Assembly (NCBI RefSeq): GCF_030015065.1
Contig: NZ_JAIVFN010000018.1
Coordinates: 1-49,952 of the forward strand
DNA length: 49,952 bases
Origin: Xanthobacter autotrophicus
GTDB taxonomy: Bacteria > Pseudomonadota > Alphaproteobacteria > Rhizobiales > Xanthobacteraceae
Reading direction: 5' to 3'
This document shows positions 8,446 to 17,574 of this stretch, one piece after another. The position numbers and the translations under genes were made by a program. Position 1 is the first letter of the stretch. Each line of letters begins with the position of its first letter. A model generated the notes under the pieces. It saw only the letters and a program-made list of their open reading frames with translations. It searched no databases and was not told the origin of the DNA.

Positions 8446-9735
8446 ATGAACATCCTGCTGCTCGGATCGGGAGGGCGCGAGCACGCCCTCGCCTGGAAGC
8501 TGGCGCAGAGCCCGAGTATCGGCCAGTTCTACGCCATACCGGGCAATCCCGGCATCGCCGAGCATGCAGAGCTGATCGAGGGTATCCCGCTCTCGGCCCA
8601 CGATACCATCGTGAAATGGTGTCGGGACCACGGCATCGACTTCGTGGTGGTGGGGCCCGAGGCGCCCCTGGTGGCGGGGCTGGTGGACCGGCTGGAAACG
8701 GCGGGCATCGCAGCCTTCGGCCCCACGGCCGCCGCTGCCCGGCTGGAGGGTTCCAAGCTCTTCACCAAGGAATTGTGCAAGGCCAATTCGATTCCCACCG
8801 CCGCGTTCGGGCGCTTCGCCTCGGCCGCCGAGGCCGCCGCCCATGTGCGCCGGCAGGGCGCACCCATCGTGGTGAAGGCGGACGGCCTCATGGCCGGCAA
8901 GGGCGTGGTGGTCGCGCTCTCCGAGGAAGAAGCAGTGGACGCGGTGGAGCAGGTGTTCGCCGGCGGCGGCACCGAAGTGCTCATCGAGGAATTCATGGAG
9001 GGCGAGGAGGCCAGCCTGTTCGCCCTGGTGGACGGCGAGACCGTGGTGCCCTTCGGCAGCGCGCAGGACCACAAGCGCGCCTATGACGGCGACCTCGGCC
9101 CCAATACGGGGGGCATGGGCGCCTATTCCCCCGCCCCCGTGCTGACGCCGGAGCTGGAGCGCCGGGCGCTGGACGAGATCCTCATCCCCACCGCCCGCGC
9201 CATGGTGGCGGCCGGCACGCCCTATCGCGGCGTGCTCTATGCCGGACTGATGCTGACCGCCGATGGCCCGAAGCTGGTGGAGTATAATTGTCGTTTCGGG
9301 GATCCCGAATGTCAGGTGCTGATGCCCCGCTTCACCGGTGACCTCGTCGCGGTGCTGCACGCCACCGCCACCGGCCGCCTCGCGCAGGTGACGCCGGAAT
9401 GGTCGCAGGATGCGGCCATGACGGTGGTCTACGCCTCGCGCGGCTATCCCGGCCCGCACCAGGTGGGCAGTGCCATCGGCGGCCTCGATGCGGCGGCGGC
9501 GCTGGAGGGTGTCCTGGTGTTCCAGGCCGGGACCCGGCTCAAGGGCACCACGCTCGTGTCCAATGGCGGGCGCGTGCTCAACGTCACCGCCACCGGAGCG
9601 ACGCTGGCCGAGGCCCGCGACCGGGCCTATGCGGGAATCGCCAGGATCGAATGGCCGGACGGCTTCTTCCGCAGCGACATCGGCTGGCGTGCGCTGGGCA
9701 AGGACGCCCGCCGCCAGGGGAAGAGCACCACATGA
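8446..9735 (+). CDS. purD: phosphoribosylamine--glycine ligase (GARS)
   Basis: The 429-residue ATP-grasp enzyme joins phosphoribosylamine and glycine in the second step of purine synthesis. It begins MNILLLGSGGREHALAWKLA and contains VVGPEAPLVAGL and FGPTAAAARLEGSK. The ATP-grasp core includes VVKADGLMAGKGVVVA, LIEEFMEGEEASLFAL and the metal-binding VEYNCRFGDPECQ. The ATG at 8446 is preceded by GGGGGAG about 5 nt away; the upstream extension of the frame is not homologous-looking. Its stop overlaps the next start (ATGA), indicating translational coupling with the thioesterase gene. Confidence 0.97.
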   Translation: MNILLLGSGGREHALAWKLAQSPSIGQFYAIPGNPGIAEHAELIEGIPLSAHDTIVKWCRDHGIDFVVVGPEAPLVAGLVDRLETAGIAAFGPTAAAARLEGSKLFTKELCKANSIPTAAFGRFASAAEAAAHVRRQGAPIVVKADGLMAGKGVVVALSEEEAVDAVEQVFAGGGTEVLIEEFMEGEEASLFALVDGETVVPFGSAQDHKRAYDGDLGPNTGGMGAYSPAPVLTPELERRALDEILIPTARAMVAAGTPYRGVLYAGLMLTADGPKLVEYNCRFGDPECQVLMPRFTGDLVAVLHATATGRLAQVTPEWSQDAAMTVVYASRGYPGPHQVGSAIGGLDAAAALEGVLVFQAGTRLKGTTLVSNGGRVLNVTATGATLAEARDRAYAGIARIEWPDGFFRSDIGWRALGKDARRQGKSTT

Positions 9736-10178
9736 GCACGCGCGAGAAGCCGCCCCTTCCCCGCCTTGAAGATTTCCCCGTCACGGCGCGCGACACCATC
9801 CGCTATGGCGACACCGACAAGCTCGGACATGTGAACAACGCCGTCTTCTCCACCTTCCTGGAGACCGGACGCACCCGGCTGCTCTGGGGCGGGGCTGCCG
9901 CCGTCGCGCCGGAGCACGCGAGCTTCGTGCTCGCCCGCCTGGTGCTGGATTACCGCGCGGAGATGTTGTGGCCGGGCGAGGCGCTCATCGGTACCGGCGT
10001 GCTGTCCGTGGGCAACAGCTCCATGACGCTGGCGCAGGCCATCTTCCAGGACGAACGCTGCACTGCGACGGCGGAAACGGTGCTGGTGCTGTTCGACATG
10101 GTCACCCGCCGTCCCCTGCCCCTTCCCGAGGACAGCCGCGCGCGTCTCGCCAGCCTCAAGATGCGACGTCCCGGCTGA
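9732..10178 (+). CDS. acyl-CoA thioesterase, 4HBT/hotdog fold
   Basis: This 148-residue single hotdog-domain protein contains RYGDTDKLGHVNNAVFSTFLETGR, the classic YbgC/FadM-type motif with the catalytic Asp (GDTD) and the HVNNA turn. It probably hydrolyses acyl-CoA or a related thioester in the cytoplasm; the chain-length preference cannot be read from sequence. It overlaps purD by 4 nt (ATGA), so it is translated from the purD message, though no metabolic link to purines is evident. Confidence 0.88.
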   Translation: MSTREKPPLPRLEDFPVTARDTIRYGDTDKLGHVNNAVFSTFLETGRTRLLWGGAAAVAPEHASFVLARLVLDYRAEMLWPGEALIGTGVLSVGNSSMTLAQAIFQDERCTATAETVLVLFDMVTRRPLPLPEDSRARLASLKMRRPG

Positions 10179-10248
10179 AGCGGGCCCACCGCTTTGCGCC
10201 GGCCGGCATTGTGCTCTAGATAGGGGGCCGACAGCCCCCGGATGTGCC

Positions 10249-10824
10249 GTGCGCCTTCTGCCTCTCGCCTTCACACTTCTCGTCGCCACCATTCTCGGGC
10301 TCGGCGTCACCTGGTTTTCCGTCACCCACTCGCGCGGGCTCGACGTGGTGCACGCGGGCGCGTGGCTGGGGTGGCCGCGCGCGGGCACCGTCAAGGCGGA
10401 TCCCTATGCCCGCGCCGCCTTCGCCCGCTCGGGCGAACTGCCGCTGGAACTGGCCGACGGCCTGCTCTTCCTCGCCACCACGGACGATACCGGCGCCCCC
10501 CTCGACGGGCGCTGCGAGACGCGCATCGTCGGCGTGCTGCCGCAGGCACGGCTGTGGACGCTCACCCTCATGGACCAGGATGGCCACCTCATCGCCAACG
10601 ATGCGGGCCGCTCCGGCTTCACCAGCGCCGAGGTGGTGTATCGCGATGACGGCGCCATCGACGTGCGCCTGTCCCCCCGCGCCCGCGCCGGCAACTGGCT
10701 GCCCACCGGCGCCCGGCCGCGGCTGAAGGTGGCGCTCCGGCTCTATGACGCGCCCTTCTCCTTCGCCTCCGGCGCCGCGGATGCCGCCGTGCTGCCGCGC
10801 ATCACGCGGGAGGCCTGCCTGTGA
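10249..10824 (+). CDS. DUF1214 domain-containing protein, membrane-anchored
   Basis: This 191-residue protein starts with GTG. Residues 1-25 form one hydrophobic segment (LLPLAFTLLVATILGLGVTW), a signal anchor. The remainder has the DUF1214 pattern: DPYARAAFARSGELPL, then a C-terminal NWLPTGA. In Rhizobiales, DUF1214 proteins are nearly always paired with a DUF1254 protein, as here, with the start of the second overlapping this stop (GTGA). The role is unknown; an envelope location is inferred. A GGGGGC/GCCCCC hairpin (10222-10238) lies just upstream of the start. Confidence 0.8.
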   Translation: MRLLPLAFTLLVATILGLGVTWFSVTHSRGLDVVHAGAWLGWPRAGTVKADPYARAAFARSGELPLELADGLLFLATTDDTGAPLDGRCETRIVGVLPQARLWTLTLMDQDGHLIANDAGRSGFTSAEVVYRDDGAIDVRLSPRARAGNWLPTGARPRLKVALRLYDAPFSFASGAADAAVLPRITREACL

Positions 10825-11498
10825 CGACCTTCGAAGATCTGCGCGAGGAGGCTTCCGGCGTCGCCGCACGCCTCTCCCGCCGCCTGTCGCGCTTCTTCGG
10901 CCGGATCGCCGGCAGCCTGCCGCGCCCGCGCCTCTCACGGCCGCATTTCGGCTCGCCCGGTCAGGCGCTGCTGTTCGCGGCCTTCGCGGTGGTGCTCGGG
11001 GCCATCGCCCACATCGTCTCCATCCTGGCCATGCCGGCGCTCGCCGAGCGCAATGCCTATGCCCGGCTTTCCGAGTTGATGGAATCCAATGCGCTCACCC
11101 TGCTGCCGGACCCCTCGCCCCACGAGCAGGTGCTGCCCATGATGGACCCCGCCTTCGTCTCGGCGGTATGTTTGTATGATCTGTCGGAAGCGCCGCTGAA
11201 GGTGCGGGTGCCGGCGACGGCCGACTACACCTCGGTGTCGTTCTTCACGGCGGAGGGCCTCGCCTTCTACGCGCTCAGCGACCAGGCGGCCGGCAAGGTG
11301 ATCGAGCTCGACCTCATGACCGCGAGCCAGAAGGCGGCGTTGCCGGAAGACGAGGAAATCACCGCAGCGGACCGGCTGGTGATCGAATCGCCCTCGCTCG
11401 AGGGCATCGTCGCGGTGCGCGCCTTCGTGCGCGAGCGGGGCACGCGGGCCATAGTGCGGCGACAGATCGAAGCCGCCACCTGCGCGCCGTCGAACTAG
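10821..11498 (+). CDS. DUF1254 domain-containing membrane protein
   Basis: This 225-residue protein starts at a GTG overlapping the preceding stop. Residues about 45-75 are a membrane span (GQALLFAAFAVVLGAIAHIVSILAMPAL). The rest resembles the short rhizobial DUF1254 form: MDPAFVSAVCLYDLSEAPLKV, then TSVSFFTAEGLAFYALSD. It forms a translationally coupled pair with DUF1214. Full-length DUF1254 proteins elsewhere are fused to DUF1214 and about twice as long, so this pair looks like the split version. The function is unknown. A stem-loop terminator begins within its stop codon region. Confidence 0.78.
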   Translation: MTTFEDLREEASGVAARLSRRLSRFFGRIAGSLPRPRLSRPHFGSPGQALLFAAFAVVLGAIAHIVSILAMPALAERNAYARLSELMESNALTLLPDPSPHEQVLPMMDPAFVSAVCLYDLSEAPLKVRVPATADYTSVSFFTAEGLAFYALSDQAAGKVIELDLMTASQKAALPEDEEITAADRLVIESPSLEGIVAVRAFVRERGTRAIVRRQIEAATCAPSN

Positions 11499-11567
11499 AG
11501 CACGCGCCAATCTGCTTGCATCGCAAGCGGATCGGGCAACGCGTTCTCTTTCTTGAATTTAGAGCGC
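11497..11567 (+). terminator. repeat-derived stem-loop terminator after the DUF1254 gene
   Basis: AGAGCACGCG at 11497-11506 pairs with CGCGTTCTCT at 11540-11549 (one mismatch), enclosing an inner GCTTGC/GCAAGC hairpin. T-rich TTCTTGAATTT follows. The right arm plus tail (11541-11563) recurs at 16354-16376 with one change, so the element belongs to an interspersed family rather than being unique to this gene. The rest of 11568-11628 shows nothing recognisable. Confidence 0.6.
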
Positions 11568-11628
11568 GCTTTCAGACCCTTCGACCGGTTCGCGGGAAAG
11601 CCACGCGCCCAGTCGGAAACCGGGCGGA

Positions 11629-11820
11629 TCAGCGGGCCCGCCGGCCGCTGGTGCGCGGCACCGGGCCGGGCAGCTGCGCTTCATACCGTTCCACGCGCAC
11701 CACCGGCAGGATCACGATGTCCGCGCCTTCCGGCCGGACCTCCTCCGCATCCCGGCTTCTGCCAGGGCCGCGGCGCGGCGCCAGCGTATGCACATCGGGG
11801 AACGCAATGACCGTGCTCAT
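11629..11820 (-). CDS. small hypothetical protein (63 aa)
   Basis: MSTVIAFPDVHTLAPRRG begins a 63-residue basic protein with no membrane segment or recognised domain; the C-terminus is Arg-rich (PRTSGRRAR). Support for a real gene comes from a strong SD (GGAGGA, 7 nt from ATG) and its isolated position between terminator-like elements. The segment ADIVILPVVRVERYEAQ could form two beta strands. No function can be assigned. It would be the last gene of the minus-strand unit that includes DUF1491, 123 nt upstream. Confidence 0.6.
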   Translation of the reverse strand: MSTVIAFPDVHTLAPRRGPGRSRDAEEVRPEGADIVILPVVRVERYEAQLPGPVPRTSGRRAR

Positions 11821-11943
11821 GCTCTGTTCCTCCGTGGAGAGCCGTGATCACAACGTCGCTGGCGTCCTTATGGTTTCGTGCACCTTAACCGCGGATGAAC
11901 CAATGTGGGCGGGACAGGCTCCGGCCTGGGGCGCCGCGCGCCA

Positions 11944-12288
11944 TCATTCCTTTTCCAGGTCAAGGAAATGGCGGCCGGCGCGGTCCTCGATCTCCACCAC
12001 GAAGATGTCCGGGTCGAATTTCAGCTCCCGGGCGACGCGCGCGTCCGCATCCGCCTCGGGCCGGCCCGGCTCCACCAGGACCGAGAACAGGCGGTCGGAG
12101 GGAAAGGATTCGTCGAAGGCGCTCTGCGGGGCGGGGCCATAGAGGGCGGCGGTCCCGTCGAGGCGAGAGACCTTGACGAAGATGGCCCCCGCCTCCTCCG
12201 CGCCCCGCCGCACCACGACACCATAGGCGCCTTCCACCTGGGCGCGGCGGATGAGGGCGGAAACGAAGATGGCGCTCTTGAGCCGCAT
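11944..12288 (-). CDS. DUF1491 family protein
   Basis: This 114-residue protein matches the DUF1491 pattern, a small conserved alphaproteobacterial family: MRLKSAIFVSALIRRAQVEGAY, then GAIFVKVSRLDG and a C-terminal ARELKFDPDIFVVEIEDR. It has no membrane segment. Its ATG follows directly on the stop codon of the peptidoglycan-binding gene (TGA-ATG), so translation is almost certainly coupled. It is the third gene of the operon with the sensor kinase. The function of the family is unknown. Confidence 0.85.
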   Translation of the reverse strand: MRLKSAIFVSALIRRAQVEGAYGVVVRRGAEEAGAIFVKVSRLDGTAALYGPAPQSAFDESFPSDRLFSVLVEPGRPEADADARVARELKFDPDIFVVEIEDRAGRHFLDLEKE

Positions 12289-13001
12289 TCAGTTGACCGT
12301 GACGCCCGAGACCGAGGCCAGTTCGCGCACCAGCCTGTCACTGATCTCGCCGTCGGCGGCCATGTTGCGGTCGCGCTGGAAGCGCTGGATGGCGGTACGG
12401 GTCTCGCCGCCGGGCCGGCCGTCCACCTTCAGCGGGCCGTAGCCGAGCTTGGCCAGCGCCTTCTGCACCGCAAGGATGCGCGGCGAGGCGGGCACGTCGG
12501 TGGGCGGACGCACCGCGCCGGTCACGTCGCCCCCCGCGCCGACGCTCGCCGGCGGCCGGCGCGGAACCGGATCGGCATGGGCCTCGGTGGTGGAGCGGCC
12601 GGAGCCGGCCGTGGCGGGAACGAGGGGCACCGGGGTTCCGGTCACGGTGGTGCGGATGGACAGGTAGCCCAGCGCACCGTTGGTGGCGCCACCGGCGGAG
12701 GCGGCGGGCGTGCCGGGACCATGCGGCGGCAGGGGCACCGTGGTGCGGCCGGTCTTCGCGCGATCGAGGGCCTGGACCGCGCCCGCCGGGCGTGCCTCCG
12801 GCAGCGGCGCGCCGGGCGGCGGGGCCTGCAGCAGGAGCAGGTTGACGAGAAAAACCCCGGAGGCAACCACCGCCACGGCGCCAGCCATCACGTCGAGGCG
12901 GCGCAGGCGCCGCTCCTCGCCCGCGCGCACCTCGGCCACGAGATCCGCCGCCTCGGCGGGCGCATCCTCTCCGTGTCGTCCCGCCAGGACCGGTTCCAGC
13001 T

Positions 13002-13005
<4 letters not shown>
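12289..13005 (-). CDS. peptidoglycan-binding domain protein, single-pass membrane
   Basis: This 238-residue protein has a charged cytoplasmic N-terminus, one transmembrane span at about residues 39-60 (VMAGAVAVVASGVFLVNLLLL), a long Pro/Thr/Gly-rich linker, and a C-terminal PG_binding_1 domain at about 170-230 (ILAVQKALAKLGYGPLKVDG, then TRTAIQRFQRD). The layout suggests an inner-membrane anchored protein reaching into the periplasm to contact the cell wall. It overlaps the histidine-kinase gene by 4 nt and abuts DUF1491. One reading, an inference, is that it works with the kinase in sensing envelope state. Confidence 0.82.
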
Positions 13006-14471
<1,466 letters not shown>

Positions 14472-14728
14472 GTCGCCCCCTGTAGATGCCCGCAGGAACG
14501 GGCCGGATGCCTGAAATCCGCGTGCCGGGGATCCCGACGCCGCGGCACAGACCCTGCCACGGCAGGCTTTAAGCGAACGCTAAACCGGTGCGGCACCGCC
14601 GGCTTTCAGCGTTAACGATGTCTTGAAAAGTCCGCCCGCCCGGGCCCCCGTTCCGGTCCACGGGAAGCCCGCCTCTGGTATTTTGCAAGGGCGCCGGGAT
14701 CCCGCCCGCGCATCTTGAAGAGGGAGCC

Positions 14729-15202
14729 ATGTTCTTCCTGCTGCGCCTCGCCTTCTGGCTCGGCCTCGTGCTGCTGCTCCTGCCACTCGGCCTCAAGGGC
14801 ACCGACGGCAAGGAGGTGAGCGTGTTCGACGCCTTCGGCGCCGTGCAGGCCGTGGTCACCGACTTCAAGGGCTTCTGCGAGCGACAGCCGCAGGCCTGCG
14901 CCGTGGGCGGGCAGATGGCGAGCCACCTCGTGGAAAAGGCGCAGGTGGGCGCCAAATGGCTGCACGATTCCATCGGTTCCGCGCCCGCGGGCGAGGCGCC
15001 GCCGCAGCCGCCGGCCAGCCTCCAAAGCGGCGGCCAGTCGGGGGCGCTCGACCTTTCGCCGCAGGATCTGTTGCCGAAGGATCTCCTGCCGACCTGGGGC
15101 GGCGGCGAGAACGGCCGCACCTTCGTGCCCCAGAACGCCCTGCCCGGCGCGCCCGCGCCGACTCCTGCCATGGCCCCCCTGCCGCCGCGCCGGCCGGCCT
15201 GA
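14729..15202 (+). CDS. DUF5330 domain-containing protein
   Basis: This 157-residue protein has a hydrophobic N-terminal segment (MFFLLRLAFWLGLVLLLLPLG) that is a signal anchor or signal peptide. The conserved part FDAFGAVQAVVTDFKGFCERQPQACAVG is the DUF5330 core, including the paired cysteines. The Pro/Ser-rich tail ends PPLPPRRPA. The ATG is preceded by GAGGGAG. It is a small rhizobial envelope protein of unknown function. The 257 bp upstream, between it and the divergent kinase, contains no gene; a TTAA-N7-CTAA sequence near 14569 is close to, but not equal to, a CtrA box. Confidence 0.8.
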   Translation: MFFLLRLAFWLGLVLLLLPLGLKGTDGKEVSVFDAFGAVQAVVTDFKGFCERQPQACAVGGQMASHLVEKAQVGAKWLHDSIGSAPAGEAPPQPPASLQSGGQSGALDLSPQDLLPKDLLPTWGGGENGRTFVPQNALPGAPAPTPAMAPLPPRRPA

Positions 15203-15338
15203 GGCCCCGCAGCCCCGCCCACTCGAATCAAAGAGACCGCATTTTATTGCCGGCTGTGTTATGCTGCATCGCAAGGATGAAGAGGCGCCCTTTCCGTTTG
15301 CCGGGCGGGCGCAACAGGTGGGACGAGGAATTGGCCTC

Positions 15339-15761
15339 ATGAACGCAGACGACCTCATTGCCGATTTTGAATTCTTGGACAATTGGGAAGACCGCTATCG
15401 GCACGTCATCGAACTCGGCAAGAAGCTGCCGCCCTTTCCGGAAGCGGAGCGCACCGAGACCAACAAGGTCCAGGGCTGCGCCAGCCAGGTCTGGCTCATC
15501 TCTGACCTGAAGCAGACACCAGCCGGCACCATCATCGAGTTCCAGGGCGATTCCGACGCCCATATCGTGCGCGGACTGGTGGCGGTGCTGCTCCACCTCG
15601 TTTCGGGCCACAGCCCGAAGGAGATCCTGGAGACCGACATTCTCGGCATCTTCCGGCAGATCGGACTGGAGGGGCACCTGACCCCGCAGCGCTCCAACGG
15701 CCTGCGTTCCATGGTGGAGCGCATCCGCGGCCACGCCCGCGCCGCGCTGGCCGCCGCCTGA
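15339..15761 (+). CDS. sufE: SufE family Fe-S assembly sulfur acceptor
   Basis: The 140-residue protein takes persulfide sulfur from the cysteine desulfurase SufS and passes it to the SUF scaffold. WEDRYRHVIELGKKLPPFPEAE, then TNKVQGCASQVWL, gives the family signature with acceptor Cys47; GDSDAHIVRGLVAVLLHLVSG follows. The ATG at 15339 has GGACGAGGA upstream. The frame is open 26 codons further, but that leader is unlike SufE. The rest of the suf operon is not in view, which is common for sufE in Rhizobiales. A strong terminator follows. Confidence 0.94.
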   Translation: MNADDLIADFEFLDNWEDRYRHVIELGKKLPPFPEAERTETNKVQGCASQVWLISDLKQTPAGTIIEFQGDSDAHIVRGLVAVLLHLVSGHSPKEILETDILGIFRQIGLEGHLTPQRSNGLRSMVERIRGHARAALAAA

Positions 15762-15792
15762 AGCAGAAGACGGCCCCTTTGCACAGGCTCTC

Positions 15793-15837
15793 ACCGGTCA
15801 GGTCGCATCGCGACCTGACCGGTCGACGCATTCCTTT
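15793..15837 (+). terminator. intrinsic terminator, perfect 14-bp stem
   Basis: ACCGGTCAGGTCGC at 15793-15806 and its exact complement at 15810-15823 are separated by ATC. A T-rich stretch, TTCCTTTT, follows 8 nt later on the plus strand. It sits between convergent sufE and the DUF3775 gene and could end both transcripts. Confidence 0.85.
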
Positions 15838-15843
15838 TGTCGT

Positions 15844-16272
15844 TCAAAGCCGGTTCATCTCCACATCTTCGCAGGAATGGCCGAGCTGGGACAGGCCTTC
15901 CTCCAGATAGTCGCCGAGCAGCGGCATGCCGAGGAGATACTGCGCCGTGCGCCGGTTGTGGGCACGCGTCGCTTCCTCGCGCAGCTCATCCCAGTTGCCC
16001 ACGTCGCCGTCGCCGCGGCCGAGCCAGGCCAGGGTGACGAGGTCGATCTGCTGATCCTCGTTCAGGACGGCGATGGCGCTGGCGAGCTCCTGAAGCACCG
16101 GATCGTCCGCATGGTCCTCGAGCACGGCGCGCATGCCGTCGTCGGGACCGTCGGAGCCAGGATCGGGATCGGTCACCGCATCCTTGGCGTCGAAAGCGCG
16201 CGCCTTGATGATCAGGTAGCACACGCTTTCGGGAGAGATGGAAAGAGTGGGGACGTCTGCAGCGCGGGGCAT
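15844..16272 (-). CDS. DUF3775 domain-containing protein
   Basis: This 142-residue acidic soluble protein has the DUF3775 pattern: LSISPESVCYLIIKARAFDAKDAV, then ELASAIAVLNEDQQIDLVTLAWLGRGD, and a C-terminal TAQYLLGMPLLGDYLEEGL. The family is widespread in Rhizobiales and of unknown function. GAGGA precedes the ATG. No operon partner is evident: the nearest upstream gene on this strand is 218 bp away behind repeat sequence. Confidence 0.85.
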   Translation of the reverse strand: MPRAADVPTLSISPESVCYLIIKARAFDAKDAVTDPDPGSDGPDDGMRAVLEDHADDPVLQELASAIAVLNEDQQIDLVTLAWLGRGDGDVGNWDELREEATRAHNRRTAQYLLGMPLLGDYLEEGLSQLGHSCEDVEMNRL

Positions 16273-16353
16273 CGGGGGTCCTCCATGGGACCGGTCTTCT
16301 GAATGCCGGTATGTCTGAAAGCCGCGAGCCGGCCCGCAGGTTCCCGCCGCAGC

Positions 16354-16411
16354 GCGTTCTCTTTCTTGAGTTTAGATGGCAATTCACAGAGCAAATTTGT
16401 GCAATTTGCTC
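16354..16411 (+). repeat. interspersed repeat fragment plus 9-bp hairpin
   Basis: GCGTTCTCTTTCTTGAGTTT and the next three bases (16354-16376) match 11541-11563 at 22 of 23 positions. Unlike that copy, it lacks the upstream pairing arm. It is followed by a perfect hairpin, GAGCAAATT (16389-16397) / AATTTGCTC (16403-16411). This lies in the 218-bp gap between DUF3775 and the next gene. Confidence 0.6.
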
Positions 16412-16428
16412 GGATCGCGTTCTAGTGG

Positions 16429-16493
16429 ATCAAAGAGTTGTGGTTCGACCTGCTCGCGACGGATGGATTCCATCTGTCGCGGTCGAACCACTA
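16429..16493 (+). repeat. interspersed repeat with long stem-loop
   Basis: A 22-nt core at 16429-16450 (ATCAAAGAGTTGTGGTTCGA plus CC) matches 31970-31991 at 20 of 22 positions. The outer arms GTGGTTCGACC (16440-16450) and GGTCGAACCAC (16481-16491) pair exactly, and the inner GCGACGGATGGA pairs with TCCATCTGTCGC with one wobble, leaving a 5-nt bulge. The TAG stop of the neighbouring minus-strand gene falls within this element, so the stem-loop probably marks its transcript end, although no T-run follows. Confidence 0.65.
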
Positions 16494-17033
16494 GGGACCC
16501 GCCTCCCCGGCCCGCACCACCTCCACCGTGGCCTCGGCGAGACGCCGGTAGAGCTTCCTCTGCCGGGCGATGGGCCACCAGTCGTAGAGGAAGATCTCCA
16601 TGGGCCGCCACAGGGCGACCCAGCCCACGATGATGAGTCCCTCCGCGGCAAAGCCCCAGAGGCTCTTCGCGAAGGTCCGGTCGCCGAAGATATTCGCGAG
16701 CAGCAGGCACAGGGCGAGAACGGTGACGCCGATGGCGAGGGATACCCTGCCGACGCGGAAAAGCTCCTTCAGCTCCCGCCCGAACGCGGCCTGTCGCTCG
16801 ATGAAGTAGCGCCGCATGGCCTGCGGCAGGCCTTGCGCCTCCGGGGACGCGGCTTCGACGGCGGGCAGGTGCACGACGATGCGCACCGGGGCGCCGTGGG
16901 GCAGCTCGCTTGCCCAATCGACGATATAGGCCTCGGCTTCCGGATCGAGGTCCCGCTCCCGGAACGGGTAGGGATCGAGCATGTTGAAGAGCTGCGAGAC
17001 CCGCTCGACGCGGATCTCGATGTCGGTCCCCAT
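16491..17033 (-). CDS. hypothetical protein with two transmembrane segments
   Basis: This 180-residue protein reads from ATG 17033 (MGTDIEIRVERVSQLFNMLDPYPFRERDLD). It has a soluble N-terminal half containing DPEAEAYIVDWASELP and PVRIVVHLP. Two membrane spans follow: VSLAIGVTVLALCLLLANIF and LWGFAAEGLIIVGWVALW. The C-terminal stretch FLYDWWPIARQRKLYRRLAEATVEV is well formed. The open frame extends to a GTG at 17135, but that start lies inside a perfect palindrome and the added residues look unconserved. I recognise it only as a conserved rhizobial membrane protein without a named function. Confidence 0.72.
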   Translation of the reverse strand: MGTDIEIRVERVSQLFNMLDPYPFRERDLDPEAEAYIVDWASELPHGAPVRIVVHLPAVEAASPEAQGLPQAMRRYFIERQAAFGRELKELFRVGRVSLAIGVTVLALCLLLANIFGDRTFAKSLWGFAAEGLIIVGWVALWRPMEIFLYDWWPIARQRKLYRRLAEATVEVVRAGEAGP

Positions 17034-17112
17034 ATCCAGCACCCCATGGGCCAGCGTGTTGCGCCCTTGCGGCGAGGGCCGGACGTTCTTCGACGCCGGG
17101 ACGAAGCCACCC

Positions 17113-17165
17113 TCTTTAGAGCGTGATCGGATCACGCTCTAAAGACCAGATCAATTGTGGTTCAA
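17113..17165 (+). repeat. perfect palindrome and partial interspersed repeat
   Basis: TCTTTAGAGCGTGATC (17113-17128) and its exact complement (17130-17145) flank one central G, a 33-bp perfect inverted repeat. Immediately after, ATCAATTGTGGTTC (17150-17163) is a deleted copy of the repeat core at 16429-16450 and 31970-31991, missing four internal bases. The TTTAGAGCG portion also ends the repeat at 11557. No T-run follows, so this is a REP-like element rather than an obvious terminator. Confidence 0.6.
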
Positions 17166-17243
17166 AGGGTCAGCGGCCCGCACTGCGTCCGAAAGCCCGA
17201 GCGGGCAACCCCCGCCCCGAAAGCGGGGAGCGGAAACGCGGCC

Positions 17244-17372
17244 TCAGCGCCGGCTGCGGCGAGCCCGCACGCGCACGGGTACCGCCTGCTTCTGCCGCGC
17301 CGCGAGCTGGGCAAGGACCATCGCCCCCACAAGAGCTGCGAGGGCAAGGGCGGAACCGGCAACGAGGGACAT
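17244..17372 (-). CDS. small predicted membrane protein (42 aa)
   Basis: MSLVAGSALALAALVGAMVL opens a 42-residue protein with one transmembrane segment at about residues 3-23 and a strongly basic tail (PVRVRARRSRR), the N-out/C-in or C-cytoplasmic layout favoured by the positive-inside rule. GGAG sits about 8 nt before the ATG at 17372. No domain is recognised. It stands alone between the palindrome and the GntR regulator. Evidence is limited to SD spacing and hydrophobicity. Confidence 0.45.
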   Translation of the reverse strand: MSLVAGSALALAALVGAMVLAQLAARQKQAVPVRVRARRSRR

Positions 17373-17574
17373 GGGATTTCTCCACCAAGACGCCTGCGAC
17401 GACCCGTCGGCAAGCAGACGGAGAACTGCGCCGGCGAACAGATTGATCTTAACCCCGTTCACGCCGCGCGCCACCCGTCTGGATCAACAAATAGGTGCGG
17501 CTTCGGTGGCGAGGAGGGCGGTCACAGCCATGTGACGGCCACCGCCCCGCTGTAAAGGCGGGCGGGCGCGGCCC

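Noticed and set aside
14560-14620. CtrA-like TTAA-N7-CTAA sequence
   Set aside because: One half-site deviates and no cell-cycle gene is adjacent; too weak to call.
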